Source: Cribrihabitans_A neustonicus (lineage in GTDB: Bacteria > Pseudomonadota > Alphaproteobacteria > Rhodobacterales > Rhodobacteraceae). Taken from it: a DNA stretch of 64,000 nucleotides. Shown piece after piece: positions 15,850 through 24,210 of the stretch. The position numbers and the translations under genes were made by a program. Position 1 is the stretch's first letter, and the number at the start of each line of letters is the position of its first letter. The stretch lies in NCBI RefSeq assembly GCF_048820895.1, contig NZ_JBMERQ010000002.1:124001-188000 (forward strand). The letters run 5' to 3'. Under the pieces are notes generated by a model. The model searched no databases. It saw only the letters and a program-made list of their open reading frames with translations, and was not told the origin of the DNA.

Positions 15850-16892
15850 GCCTGCCCAACACGATGAAGGCGCTGGAGAAATCGCACCCCCGCGAGGGGC
15901 TGTGGATGGTTCGCGCGCCGGTGCCGGAGATTGGCCCGGACGATGTGCTGATCAAGGTGAGGAAGACCGGCATCTGCGGCACCGACATCCACATCTGGAA
16001 CTGGGACGAATGGGCTGCCCATACCGTCCCGGTTCCGATGATCACCGGCCACGAGTTCGCGGGCGAGATCGTCGAAATCGGCCGCGACGTCACCGGCCTC
16101 AAGGTCGGGCAGCGCTGTTCCGGCGAAGGCCACCTGATCCAGACCGACTCGCGCCAGTCGCGGGCGGGCAAGTTCCACCTCGACCCCGGCACCCGCGGCA
16201 TAGGGGTGAACGAGCAGGGCGCCTTTGCCGAATACCTGCGCCTGCCCGCTTTCAACGTGGTGCCGCTGCCGGATGACATTCCGGACGAGATCGGCGCCAT
16301 TCTCGACCCGCTGGGCAATGCGGTGCACACCGCGCTGAGCTTCGATCTGCTGGGCGAGGACGTGCTTGTGACCGGTGCCGGGCCGATCGGAATCATGGCC
16401 GCCGCGGTGGCGCGCCATGCGAGCGCGCGGCACGTGGTGATCACCGACATCAACCCCGCGCGGCTGAAGCTGGCGGCGGAAGTGGTGCCCTCGGTGCGGC
16501 CGGTGAATGCTGCAGAAGAGGATTTGCAGGACGTGATCCATGAGCTCGGCATGAAGCAGGGCTTTGACGTGGGGCTGGAGATGTCGGGCAGCCAGGCGGC
16601 ACTCGACCAGATGGTGGAAGCCCTGGTAATGGGCGGGCGCATCGCGCTCCTGGGCATCCCGCCCGGCAAGTCGCCGGTGGACTGGAGCCGCATCGTCTTC
16701 AAGGCGATCACCATCAAGGGCGTCTATGGCCGGGAGATGTTCGAGACCTGGTACAAGATGATCGCGATGCTGCAGAACGGGCTCGACGTGAGCCGGGTGA
16801 TCACCCACCGGTTCGCGGTCGACGATTTTGCCGAAGGATTTGCGGCGATGAAGTCCGGCGGCAGCGGCAAGGTGGTGCTGGACTGGACCTGA
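15846..16892 (+). CDS. tdh: L-threonine 3-dehydrogenase
   Basis: 348-residue zinc-dependent medium-chain dehydrogenase that oxidises threonine to 2-amino-3-ketobutyrate with NAD. Seen: the catalytic zinc Cys in RKTGICGTDIHIWNWDEW; GHEFAGEIVEIG, carrying the second zinc ligand; and the NAD-binding VTGAGPIGIMAAAVARH. A structural zinc-cysteine cluster of the usual spacing is not obvious in this region (SGEGHLIQTDSRQSRAGKFH has no cysteine), so the family's four-Cys lobe appears replaced. Forms an operon with kbl by 4-bp overlap. Confidence 0.95.
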   Translation: MSLPNTMKALEKSHPREGLWMVRAPVPEIGPDDVLIKVRKTGICGTDIHIWNWDEWAAHTVPVPMITGHEFAGEIVEIGRDVTGLKVGQRCSGEGHLIQTDSRQSRAGKFHLDPGTRGIGVNEQGAFAEYLRLPAFNVVPLPDDIPDEIGAILDPLGNAVHTALSFDLLGEDVLVTGAGPIGIMAAAVARHASARHVVITDINPARLKLAAEVVPSVRPVNAAEEDLQDVIHELGMKQGFDVGLEMSGSQAALDQMVEALVMGGRIALLGIPPGKSPVDWSRIVFKAITIKGVYGREMFETWYKMIAMLQNGLDVSRVITHRFAVDDFAEGFAAMKSGGSGKVVLDWT

Positions 16893-16927
16893 CCGCCCTG
16901 CCCGTCGGGTTTCTCAGGCCAAAGAGG

Positions 16928-16990
16928 GAGGGGGCGTTGCCCCCTCGCGCCGTCGGCGCTCACCCCCAGGATATTTTCGGCAAGAGGAAG
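16928..16990 (-). repeat. Dispersed hairpin repeat, inverted copy
   Basis: GAGGGGGC (16928-16935) and GCCCCCTC (16939-16946) form a hairpin with loop GTT, followed by GCGCCGTCGGCGC, CACCCCCAGGATATTTTCGG and an AAGAGGAAG tail. It is the reverse orientation of the copies at 11917-12081. It fills the gap between the convergent tdh and metallophosphoesterase genes. Confidence 0.85.
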
Positions 16991-17005
16991 CGGGCGGGCA
17001 GCGTC

Positions 17006-17724
17006 TCAGGGGGTGACCGGTTCCCGGCCCGCCCTGGTGAGCCGCCAGACCCTGCCGTCCTCGAAAACGGCTGCGGTGGGCGGGCGGCCGTAGCCCGCAC
17101 CGCTGTCGAGATTCACCCGGTTGCCATAGTGGCGCGGCTCCTGCAGCGCCGTATGTCCGTGCACGATCAGTTTGGGATGCGGCTCCGCGTGGCCAAGGAA
17201 CTCCTGCCGAATCCAAAGGAGGTCGGTTTCGCTCTGGCTGCGCAGGGGGATGCCTGGGCGGATGCCCGCGTGCACGAAGGCGATGCCCGGCGCCTCCCAG
17301 AGGGCTGGCAAGCCGCGCAGGAAGGCGGCATGGGCGGGTGGCACTAAGTCCAAGGCCTTGGCATGCACCTCGGAGAGGCGGCTGCGGGAATCGAAGGTGA
17401 CACCGTAGCTCGCCAGCGTCCTGTCCCCGCCAATGCGCTCGTGCAGCCAGTGGTGGCCAATCAGCAAGTGCGGATCGTGACGGGGCACGTTTTCCAGGAA
17501 CCATTCGAACATGCGGTCGTGATTGCCCTTGAGGCAGACCCAGTTGCGCCCCGCGGCCTGCCCTTGCAGCAGCAGTTCGATTACGCCGCGGCTGTCGGGC
17601 CCGCGGTCGATGTAGTCGCCAAGGAACACCACCCGCGCCGCCCGGCCTCGATCAGGGCCAGCGCCGCCTCGAGCATGGCGCGCTGGCCGTGGATGTCTCC
17701 GATGGCATAGAGGGGGGCGGTCAT
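17006..17724 (-). pseudogene. Metallophosphoesterase (Ser/Thr protein phosphatase-like), frameshifted
   Basis: PPP-family phosphatase of about 240 residues once a frameshift is repaired. The first frame (ATG at 17722-17724) reads MTAPLYAIGDIHGQRAMLEA, with the metal motif GDIHG, up to IEAGR, then shifts and hits TAA at 17581-17583. The second frame, starting around 17638, reads VVFLGDYIDRGPDSRGVIELL, then CLKGNHDRMF, FVHAGIRPG and LIVHGHTAL, i.e. all remaining catalytic motifs. One missing base in the GC-rich run 17630-17641 explains the break. Either the gene has decayed or the base is a sequencing error. Every motif is intact, which favours an error or very recent mutation. Relatives are PrpA/PphA or ApaH-like phosphatases. 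Confidence 0.82.
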
Positions 17725-17940
17725 GCGCTGGCTCCGGCGTTGCTTGCCTCTTTTGTGCCTGACGCGGGCGGCGGGGAAAAGAGCGGCGCGGGAATCATCC
17801 GTTCCCGGACGGCCGACGGGCGCCGCCTGGGGCAGCGGTTTTACGGTAAATTTCGCTCCAGGGCGTGTATTCTGGCGCCGCGGCCGGCCGGGTGCCGGGG
17901 GTGGCCGGGCCGCAGTTGCAGTTAGCAGGGAGAAACAGTG

Positions 17941-18333
17941 ATGACGGGTCTCAGCCGGATTTTCATGAGTATAGCCATTCTGTCGGCGCTGGCCGGCATG
18001 GTCTGGGGCATCCAGATGGCCGCCAGCAAGGACCACCTGCTGGCGCCGGGCCATGGGCATCTGAACCTTTTGGGGTGGGTAAGCTGCGCGATCTTCGCCT
18101 TCTACTACCACCTCGTGCCCGAAGCCGAGGCCGGGCTGCTGCCGCGGCTCCACCTGGGCTGCGCGGTGCTTTCCCTGCTGCTGCTGGTGCCCGGCATCCC
18201 GCTTGCAATCCTGGAGCGCACCGAGGCGCTGGCCCAGGCGGGGTCGATGGTGGCGCTGGTGTCCATGCTGCTGTTTGCCGCCGTGGTCTGGCGGGGCCGG
18301 CGGGCGGCGGGGACCGCGGCGCTGCGGGGCTGA
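17941..18333 (+). CDS. Small four-helix membrane protein resembling heme-copper oxidase subunit I
   Basis: 130-residue integral membrane protein with four hydrophobic stretches (about residues 9-25, 41-61, 71-92 and 100-118). The conspicuous motif is PGHGHLNLLGWVSCAIFAFYYHLVP: a His-x-His in the first loop/helix and a later YYHLVP. It resembles the transmembrane segments around heme ligands of cbb3/NorB-type subunit I, but the protein is far too short to be an oxidase. ATG at 17941 follows a GGGAG site; a GTG one codon earlier is possible. Not named; its product may bind heme or a metal. It is convergent with serA through a bidirectional terminator. Confidence 0.7.
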   Translation: MTGLSRIFMSIAILSALAGMVWGIQMAASKDHLLAPGHGHLNLLGWVSCAIFAFYYHLVPEAEAGLLPRLHLGCAVLSLLLLVPGIPLAILERTEALAQAGSMVALVSMLLFAAVVWRGRRAAGTAALRG

Positions 18334-18339
18334 GCGGGC

Positions 18340-18373
18340 AAAAAAAACACCCCCGCTGAAGGCGGGGGTGTTT
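18340..18373. terminator. Bidirectional intrinsic terminator (serA and 17941 gene)
   Basis: AACACCCCCGC (18346-18356) pairs with GCGGGGGTGTT (18362-18372), 11 bp with a 5-base loop. Eight A at 18340-18347 give an ideal U tract for serA on the minus strand, while TTT at 18371-18373 gives a weaker one for the plus strand. Confidence 0.92.
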
Positions 18374-18400
18374 CCGGTGTGGTCTAAGGCCGCGGGAGCC

Positions 18401-19996
18401 TCAGGCGACGTCAAATTCCAGCGGCTTGATCTGGTTGAACAGACCGGTTTCCGCCAGCTTCGCGCGCACTTCGGCCGGCACCGGGTTGTCGACATAAAGC
18501 AGCGCGATCGCCTCGCCGCCCGCCGAGGAACGCCCGAGGGTGAAGTTCGCGATATTGACGCCGCTGTCGCCCAGCGTGTGGCCCAGGGTGCCGATGATGC
18601 CGGGAACGTCGTCGTTGGTGGTGTAGAGCATATGCGCGCCCACATCCGCCTCGATGTTGATGCCCTTGATCTGGATGAAGCGGGGCTTCTTGTCCGAGAA
18701 CACGGTGCCCGCCACCGAGCGCTCGCGCTTGGATGTCACCGCGGTCACCTTGATGTAGCCGTCAAAGGCGCCGGACTTGTCCTGGTTGGTGGTGGAGATC
18801 TGCACGCCGCGCTCCTTGGCAACGACCGGGGCGGAGACCAGATTCACCTCCGGGTTCACCCGCTTCATGATGCCCGCGATCACCGCGCAGTTGAGCGCTT
18901 CCAGGTTCATGCCGGCGGCGACCCCGTCATAGAGGATGTTGATCGCTCTCAGCGGCTCGTCGGTCATCTGGCCGACGAAGCTGCCCAAGTGATCGGCGAG
19001 CTTGATCCAGGGGCCCATGACCTTGGCTTCCTCTGCGGTGACGCTCGGCATGTTGAGCGCATTTTCCACCGCACCGGTGAGCAAGTAGTTCGACATCTGC
19101 TCCGCCACCTGCAGAGCAACGTTTTCCTGCGCCTCGGTGGTGGCCGCTCCCAGGTGCGGGGTGCAGACCACGTTGGGCAGGCCGAACAGCGGGTTCTCCT
19201 TGGCGGGCTCCTCGCCGAAGACGTCAAAGGCGGCTCCTGCCACGTGGCCGGAGGTCAGCAGCTCGGCGAGCGCGGCCTCGTCCACCAGGCCGCCGCGGGC
19301 GCAGTTGATGATGCGCACGCCCTTCTTGGTCTTCTCCAGGTTTTCTTTGGAGAGGATGTTGCGGGTCTGCTCGGTCAGCGGCACGTGCAGGGTGATGAAG
19401 TCGGCGCGCGCCAGCAGTTCCTCCAGCTCGACCTTCTCGACACCCATCTTGTCGGCCTTCTCGGTGCTCAGATAGGGGTCATAGGCCACGACCTTCATCT
19501 TCAGCCCTCGGGCACGGTCGCAAACGATGCCGCCGATGTTGCCCGCGCCGATCACGCCCAGGGTCTTGCCGGTGAGCTCGGTGCCCATGAATTTGGACTT
19601 TTCCCATTTGCCCGCATGGGTGGAGACGGAAGCCTCCGGAATCTGGCGGGCAACGGCGAACATCATTGCGATCGCATGTTCGGCGGTAGTGATCATGTTG
19701 CCGAAGGGCGTGTTCATCACAATAACGCCGCGCTTCGAGGCGGCTTCTTTGTCGATGTTGTCGGTGCCGATGCCGGCACGGCCGATCACCTTCAGGTTCG
19801 TGGCGTTCTCGAGGATCTTCTCGGTTACCTTGGTGGCGGAGCGGATGGCGAGGCCGTCGTACTGGCCGATGACCTCGGCGAGCTTGTCCTTGTCTTTGCC
19901 CAGGTTGGGCTGAAAGTCGACCTCGATGCCGCGGTCGCGGAAAATCTGAACGGCGGCTTCAGAGAGCTTGTCGGAGATGAGTACTTTGGGAGCCAT
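18401..19996 (-). CDS. serA: D-3-phosphoglycerate dehydrogenase (long form)
   Basis: 531-residue enzyme that oxidises 3-phosphoglycerate to 3-phosphohydroxypyruvate, the first step of serine synthesis. Seen: the N-terminal substrate domain (LISDKLSEAAVQIF; IGRAGIGTDNID); NAD-binding LGVIGAGNIGGIVCDRARG; the catalytic Arg in INCARGGLVDEAAL; Glu in FGEEP; and His in CTPHLGAAT. An intervening ASB domain and a C-terminal ACT domain (TLGDSGVNIANFTLGRSS) make it the 530-residue type-I form, usually feedback-sensitive to serine. It lies 88 bp downstream of serC, probably in one transcript, with a strong terminator. Confidence 0.97.
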   Translation of the reverse strand: MAPKVLISDKLSEAAVQIFRDRGIEVDFQPNLGKDKDKLAEVIGQYDGLAIRSATKVTEKILENATNLKVIGRAGIGTDNIDKEAASKRGVIVMNTPFGNMITTAEHAIAMMFAVARQIPEASVSTHAGKWEKSKFMGTELTGKTLGVIGAGNIGGIVCDRARGLKMKVVAYDPYLSTEKADKMGVEKVELEELLARADFITLHVPLTEQTRNILSKENLEKTKKGVRIINCARGGLVDEAALAELLTSGHVAGAAFDVFGEEPAKENPLFGLPNVVCTPHLGAATTEAQENVALQVAEQMSNYLLTGAVENALNMPSVTAEEAKVMGPWIKLADHLGSFVGQMTDEPLRAINILYDGVAAGMNLEALNCAVIAGIMKRVNPEVNLVSAPVVAKERGVQISTTNQDKSGAFDGYIKVTAVTSKRERSVAGTVFSDKKPRFIQIKGINIEADVGAHMLYTTNDDVPGIIGTLGHTLGDSGVNIANFTLGRSSAGGEAIALLYVDNPVPAEVRAKLAETGLFNQIKPLEFDVA

Positions 19997-20054
19997 GGTT
20001 CTGGTCCTTTGTGTGCGGTGGCCGGAGTGCGGCCTGAAATTGGAAACGAGGGGA

Positions 20055-20077
20055 GCGCCCGGCGGTGCCGCCGGGCG
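20055..20077. repeat. Hairpin in the serC-serA gap
   Basis: CGCCCGGCGG (20056-20065) pairs with CCGCCGGGCG (20068-20077) around TG, giving a 10-bp stem 8 bp after the serC stop. It has no T run, so it is more likely an mRNA-stability or attenuation hairpin than a full terminator. Twenty bases, gcgcccggcggtgccgccgg, are identical to 14038-14057. Confidence 0.7.
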
Positions 20078-20084
20078 GCATCAC

Positions 20085-21230
20085 TCAGCCTTGCGCGGCG
20101 ATCTCGGCCTCGAAGGCCCAGGAGAGCCAGGGCAGAAGGGCCTCGATATCGGCGGTCTCCACTGTGCCGCCGCACCAGATGCGCAGGCCGGCAGGCGCGT
20201 CGCGGTAGGCGCCGATGTCATAGGCGACGCCTTCGGCTTCCAGCCGCTTGGCCACCGCCTTGGCAAATGCCGCGCCGTCCTTGATGCGCGCGTCGGTGAA
20301 CTTCAGGCAGACCGAGGTGTTCGACCGCGTCGCCGGGTCCTCCGCGAGGTTGGCGATCCAATCATTGGCCTCGGTGAAAGCGTGGATCGCAGCGGCGTTG
20401 GCATTGGCGCGGGCGATCAGCCCCTCCAGCCCGCCGACCGAGCGCGCCCACTCCAGCGCAAACAGGTAATCCTCGACCGCCAGCATCGACGGCGTGTTGA
20501 TGGTCGCGCCGGTGAAGATCCCGTCGATCAGCTTGCCGCCCTTGGTCAGCCGGAAGATCTTCGGCAGCGGCCAGGCCGGGGTGTAGCTTTCCAGGCGTTC
20601 CACGGCACGGGGGGAGAGCACGATGACGCCATGCGCCGCCTCGCCGCCCAGCACTTTCTGCCAGGAGAAGGTAGTGACATCGAGCTTGCCCCAAGGCAGC
20701 TCCTGCGCGAAGGCGGCGGAGGTGGCATCGCAGATCGTCAGCCCCTCGCGGTCATCGGCGATCCAGTCGCCATTCGGCACGCGCACGCCGGAGGTGGTGC
20801 CGTTCCAGGTGAAGACCACGTCGTTCTTCGGATCCACGGTGGCGAGGTCGACGATTTCGCCATACTCGGCCGTCTTCACCTCGGCGTCGATTTTCAGCTG
20901 CTTCACCACATCGGTGACCCAGCCCGCGCCGAAGCTTTCCCAGGCCAGCATCTCGGCCTTGCGCTCGCCCAGCAGGTTCCACATCGCCATCTCCACCGCG
21001 CCGGTGTCGGAAGCAGGCACGATGCCGATCTTGTAGTCTGCGGGGATGCCCAGCACTTCGCGGGTGCCTTCGATAGCGGCAAGGAGCTTTTCCTTGCCCG
21101 CGGCAGCCCGGTGGCTGCGGCCCAGAGGCGCGCCCGCAAGCTTGGACAGTTCGAATGTGGGGGGTTTGGCGCAGGGGCCGGAGGAAAAACGCGGATTGGC
21201 CGGCCGCGCGGACGGTTGTGCAATAGCCAT
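20085..21230 (-). CDS. serC: Phosphoserine aminotransferase
   Basis: 381-residue PLP enzyme that converts 3-phosphohydroxypyruvate to phosphoserine with glutamate. It begins MAIAQPSARPANPRFSSGPC, and the FSSGPCAKPP signature places it in the alphaproteobacterial/Methanosarcina-type SerC subfamily rather than the E. coli type. Other marks are GTREVLGIPADYKIGIVPASDTGA and the PLP lysine in VTTFSWQKVLGGEAAHGV. The ATG at 21228-21230 gives this N-terminus; the open frame continues 140 codons upstream without homology. It is followed by serA and preceded by a probable serC leader RNA, and is divergent from serB. Confidence 0.96.
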   Translation of the reverse strand: MAIAQPSARPANPRFSSGPCAKPPTFELSKLAGAPLGRSHRAAAGKEKLLAAIEGTREVLGIPADYKIGIVPASDTGAVEMAMWNLLGERKAEMLAWESFGAGWVTDVVKQLKIDAEVKTAEYGEIVDLATVDPKNDVVFTWNGTTSGVRVPNGDWIADDREGLTICDATSAAFAQELPWGKLDVTTFSWQKVLGGEAAHGVIVLSPRAVERLESYTPAWPLPKIFRLTKGGKLIDGIFTGATINTPSMLAVEDYLFALEWARSVGGLEGLIARANANAAAIHAFTEANDWIANLAEDPATRSNTSVCLKFTDARIKDGAAFAKAVAKRLEAEGVAYDIGAYRDAPAGLRIWCGGTVETADIEALLPWLSWAFEAEIAAQG

Positions 21231-21310
21231 ATGTGCTACCCTTCCAGATAAGCGCCCCTCGTTGGGGAGGGGTGTCCCACGGACAGGCGTAAGGTGCTGC
21301 AGCGCGGCAG
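21231..21310 (-). ncRNA. Candidate serC leader RNA (cis-regulatory)
   Basis: The minus-strand leader of serC contains two hairpins: TGTCC/GGACA (21273-21277 with 21281-21285) and CCCCTC/GAGGGG (21255-21260 with 21267-21272). Between the second hairpin and the start codon the RNA reads CGCTTATCTGGAAGGGTAGC. A conserved serC leader motif has been described upstream of serC-serA in alphaproteobacteria, and this arrangement fits it. Assignment rests on gene context and hairpin layout, not on a covariance-model search. Confidence 0.6.
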
Positions 21311-21501
21311 GCAATAGAATTTTTGGGGGAAAACGGCGCATCGCGGAGTTTTTGCGACCTCGCTTGCCGCCTTTCGGAAACCTGCGCCCCGCTGCGACCA
21401 CCCGCCGGCGGCCCCGCGCCGCGCTGCGGCACCAGCGGGGCTGGCCGTTCGCCCAAGCCGCCGCTAAGACAAAGCGAATCCTGACAACGCGGAGCCCGAC
21501 C

Positions 21502-22401
21502 ATGTATACCGCCACCCTGCTCGGCAACCCTCTCAGCCGCTCCCTGGAGCCTGCCCTGGCCGAATCGCTGCACAACGCCTGGGGCGGCAGCGGGCTGCGC
21601 TGGCTGAATCCCGGGGTCGCGGCAGAGTTTGCGCTGGCGGAGCGTCCGGACAACCAGTGGCAAGTCTGGGAAGACCTTCAGGCGGCGGGGGTCGACCTTG
21701 TGATCCAGGCCAGCGCCGGACGGCGGAAAAAGATGCTGCTTGCCGACATGGACAGCACCATGATCGAACAGGAGTGCATCGACGAGCTGGCCGACGAGGC
21801 CGGCGTGGGCGAGCGCGTGAAGGAGATCACCGCGCGCGCGATGAACGGCGAACTGAACTTCGAAGGCGCCCTGACCGAACGCGTCGGCCTGCTGAAAGGC
21901 CTGCCGGAAGCGGTGATCTCCAAGGTGCTCGACAGCCGCATCACCCTGATGCCGGGCGGGCCTCAGCTTCTGGCGACGATGAAGGCACACGGGGCGCATG
22001 CGGCGCTGGTTTCGGGCGGATTCACCGCCTTCACCGCCCGTGTGGCGGCACAACTGGGTTTTGATGAGAACCGCGCCAACCGCCTCCTGGCCGAAAACGG
22101 GGTGCTCACCGGCGATGTGGCGCGCCCGATTCTGGGCCGCGAGGCCAAGGTGGACGCGCTGGAGCAGATCACCGCGCGGCTGGGGATCAGCCCGGAGGAG
22201 GTGATCGCGGTCGGCGACGGGGCCAATGACCTCGGCATGCTGAAACGCGCAGGCGCCGGCGTGGCGCTGCACGCCAAGCCCTCTGTGGCGGCAGAATGCG
22301 AGATCCGTATCAACCACGGGGACCTGACTGCGCTGCTCTACATCCAGGGCTACGCCCGCGAAGACTTCCGCGACGCGCTGCCGGACCCGAGCGCGGGCTG
22401 A
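21502..22401 (+). CDS. serB: Phosphoserine phosphatase
   Basis: 299-residue HAD-superfamily enzyme that removes phosphate from phosphoserine, the last step of serine synthesis. The HAD motifs are LLADMDSTMIEQE (Asp82 nucleophile and Asp84 acid/base), ALVSGGFTAFT (motif II Ser), a conserved Lys in GREAKVDALE, and VIAVGDGANDLGML (motif IV). An N-terminal region of about 75 residues is a degenerate ACT-like regulatory domain. The ATG at 21502 is used; the frame opens further upstream without homology. Divergent from serC, so all three phosphorylated-pathway genes sit together. Confidence 0.96.
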   Translation: MYTATLLGNPLSRSLEPALAESLHNAWGGSGLRWLNPGVAAEFALAERPDNQWQVWEDLQAAGVDLVIQASAGRRKKMLLADMDSTMIEQECIDELADEAGVGERVKEITARAMNGELNFEGALTERVGLLKGLPEAVISKVLDSRITLMPGGPQLLATMKAHGAHAALVSGGFTAFTARVAAQLGFDENRANRLLAENGVLTGDVARPILGREAKVDALEQITARLGISPEEVIAVGDGANDLGMLKRAGAGVALHAKPSVAAECEIRINHGDLTALLYIQGYAREDFRDALPDPSAG

Positions 22402-22409
22402 CCCACACC

Positions 22410-23171
22410 ATGATGCTGGAAGTGGGGTTCGAGACCTTGCTGCTCCTGATGGCGGCGGGGTTCGTGGCCGGGTTCATCGATGCGGTTGCGGGCGGCGGCG
22501 GTCTGATCACCCTGCCGGTGCTGGTGATCGCGGGTGCGGGACCGGTGACGGCGCTGGCCACCAACAAAATCCAGGGGCTGTTCGGCGCCGCGACGGCGAC
22601 GCTGGCCTATGCCCGCGGCGGGCACGTGGACCTGCGCAGCCAGGCGGGCTCGGCCATGATCGCCTTTGGGGCGTCGATCGTGGGGGCGCTGCTGATCACC
22701 GTGCTCCCGACGGACTGGATCCGGCTAGCGCTGCCGGTGCTGCTGATCGGCATCGCGGTGTTCTTCGCACTCAAGAAGGGGCTGGGAGATCTCGACCGGC
22801 AGCGAAGGCTGTCTCCGGCGGTGTTTGCCGCCACCATGGTTCCATTCTGCGCCGCCTATGACGGGCTCCTCGGGCCCGGGGCGGGCAGCTTCTACATGCT
22901 CGCATTCGTCACGCTTGCGGGCTATGGCATCCTGAAGGCGACGGCGCATACCAAACTGCTGAACCTCGCCTCCAACGCGGGCGCGCTTGCAGCCTTTGCG
23001 CTGGTGGCAAAACCCTGGTGGATCACCGGCCTGCTGATGGGGCTGGCGCAGATCGCAGGCGCCCAGGCCGGCGCGCGGCTGGCCCAGCGCAAGGGCGCCC
23101 GGCTGATCAAGCCGCTGCTGGTTCTGACATCTCTGAGCCTGGCCGCCAAGCTGCTCTGGGATATGGCCTGA
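22410..23171 (+). CDS. TSUP family transporter (TauE/SafE)
   Basis: 253-residue inner-membrane protein with seven or eight hydrophobic segments. The sequence has the family marks: FVAGFIDAVAGGGGLITLPVL in the first helix, ALATNKIQGLFGAATATLAY, and a repeat of the fold, FCAAYDGLLGPGAGSFYMLAF followed by ATAHTKLLNLASNAGAL. TSUP proteins carry sulfonates, sulfite, sulfoacetate or thiosulfate, usually with protons. It begins 8 bp after serB and may be co-transcribed with it, though no functional link is evident. Substrate unknown. Confidence 0.9.
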   Translation: MMLEVGFETLLLLMAAGFVAGFIDAVAGGGGLITLPVLVIAGAGPVTALATNKIQGLFGAATATLAYARGGHVDLRSQAGSAMIAFGASIVGALLITVLPTDWIRLALPVLLIGIAVFFALKKGLGDLDRQRRLSPAVFAATMVPFCAAYDGLLGPGAGSFYMLAFVTLAGYGILKATAHTKLLNLASNAGALAAFALVAKPWWITGLLMGLAQIAGAQAGARLAQRKGARLIKPLLVLTSLSLAAKLLWDMA

Positions 23172-23389
23172 GCGGCGGAGACAAACCCCACTCCTGCCCG
23201 TCCCCCAAAAAAACGCACTGCAGCCCGCCCGCGGCTCAGGTGCGGATGCTTGGCGGCCCAGCGGGCGGAGGGTTTCTGCCCGAAAGCCTGACGGCGGACG
23301 GGAGTGTACCTGGTGGCCGCGCCGCCCTGGACGCCAGCAAGCACAAACTTAACCTTTCCATTAATTAACAAACGTGCTAAAAATAAAAC

Positions 23390-23710
23390 ATGACACCGCT
23401 TCTGAAATCCTTTGCCGCCCTGTCGGACGAAACCCGCCTTTCAATCGTCGAGCAGCTGCTGACTGACGGCGAGCTGCCGGCGGGCGATCTGGCGCAGGGA
23501 TCGGGCATTTCGGCGCCCGCGATCTCGCGCCACCTAAAGGTCCTGCGCGAGGCCGGCCTGGTGCGCCAGCGCGCCGAAGGCACCCGCCGGCTTTATTCGG
23601 CACGCCCCGAGGGGCTGCGGCTGATTGGCGACTGGGTCAAGTCCCGGCGCGCCTTCTGGGAAGGGAGCCTGGACATGCTGGAAGCGGCCCTGATGGAGGA
23701 CGAGGCATGA
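23390..23710 (+). CDS. ArsR family transcriptional regulator
   Basis: 106-residue winged-helix repressor. Seen: FAALSDETRLSIVEQLLTDGELPAGDLAQG, then ISAPAISRHLKVLREAGLVRQRAEGTRRLYS, the HTH and wing of the ArsR/SmtB family. No Cys or His metal-binding site is present, so it is not a metal sensor of the classic type. This is the subclass coupled to SRPBCC proteins, and indeed the next gene, overlapping by 4 bp, is an AHSA1-like protein. The 218 bp upstream hold no other recognisable feature except an AT-rich stretch before the start that probably contains the promoter. Confidence 0.92.
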   Translation: MTPLLKSFAALSDETRLSIVEQLLTDGELPAGDLAQGSGISAPAISRHLKVLREAGLVRQRAEGTRRLYSARPEGLRLIGDWVKSRRAFWEGSLDMLEAALMEDEA

Positions 23711-24147
23711 ACGCATTGAACCTGCAACGGCATTTCCCGGTCAGTCCGGAAACCCTGTTCCACTGGGTAACCACGCCGGAGAAACTGTTGAAATGGTGGG
23801 GACCGGAAGGCCTGCACGTGCCCGAGCATGATTTGGACCTCAGCCGCACCGGCCCCTGGTACTCCATCATGCAGAACAGCGACGGCGAGCGCTATCACGT
23901 CTCGGGCCAGGTCACGCATGTGACCCCGCCGCAATCGGTCGGCTTCACCTGGGCCTGGCACGATGAGAACGGCACCCGGGGGGCAGAAAGCCATGTCACC
24001 TTTACCGTCGCCGCCGCGGAGGACGGCGCGCTCCTGGTGATTGATCACTGCGACCTGCCGGACAGCGAAGCGGCTGCGCGCCACGAGGAAGGCTGGAGCT
24101 CGACCCTGCGCAAGCTGGAGGCCCAGATCGCCGCCGCTGCGGACTGA
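23707..24147 (+). CDS. SRPBCC (AHSA1-like) domain protein
   Basis: 146-residue START-like fold protein. Seen: LQRHFPVSPETLFHWVTTPEKLLKWWGPEG at the start, the AHSA1 signature for a hydrophobic ligand pocket; ARHEEGWSSTLRKLEAQI at the end, the usual C-terminal helix; and alternating beta strands between. The start overlaps the ArsR stop by 4 bp, so the regulator controls both. The related ArsR-AHSA1 modules are widespread, but the bound ligand or chaperone partner is not known. Confidence 0.88.
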   Translation: MNALNLQRHFPVSPETLFHWVTTPEKLLKWWGPEGLHVPEHDLDLSRTGPWYSIMQNSDGERYHVSGQVTHVTPPQSVGFTWAWHDENGTRGAESHVTFTVAAAEDGALLVIDHCDLPDSEAAARHEEGWSSTLRKLEAQIAAAAD

Positions 24148-24210
24148 GCCGGACCCGCTGGCCGCATAACCACACGACACCCGATTTCACGTCAGCAAGG
24201 GAGAGAGAAA

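Noticed and set aside
18203..20284. 693-codon plus-strand frame across serA
   Set aside because: Antisense shadow of serA and part of serC; no domain seen.
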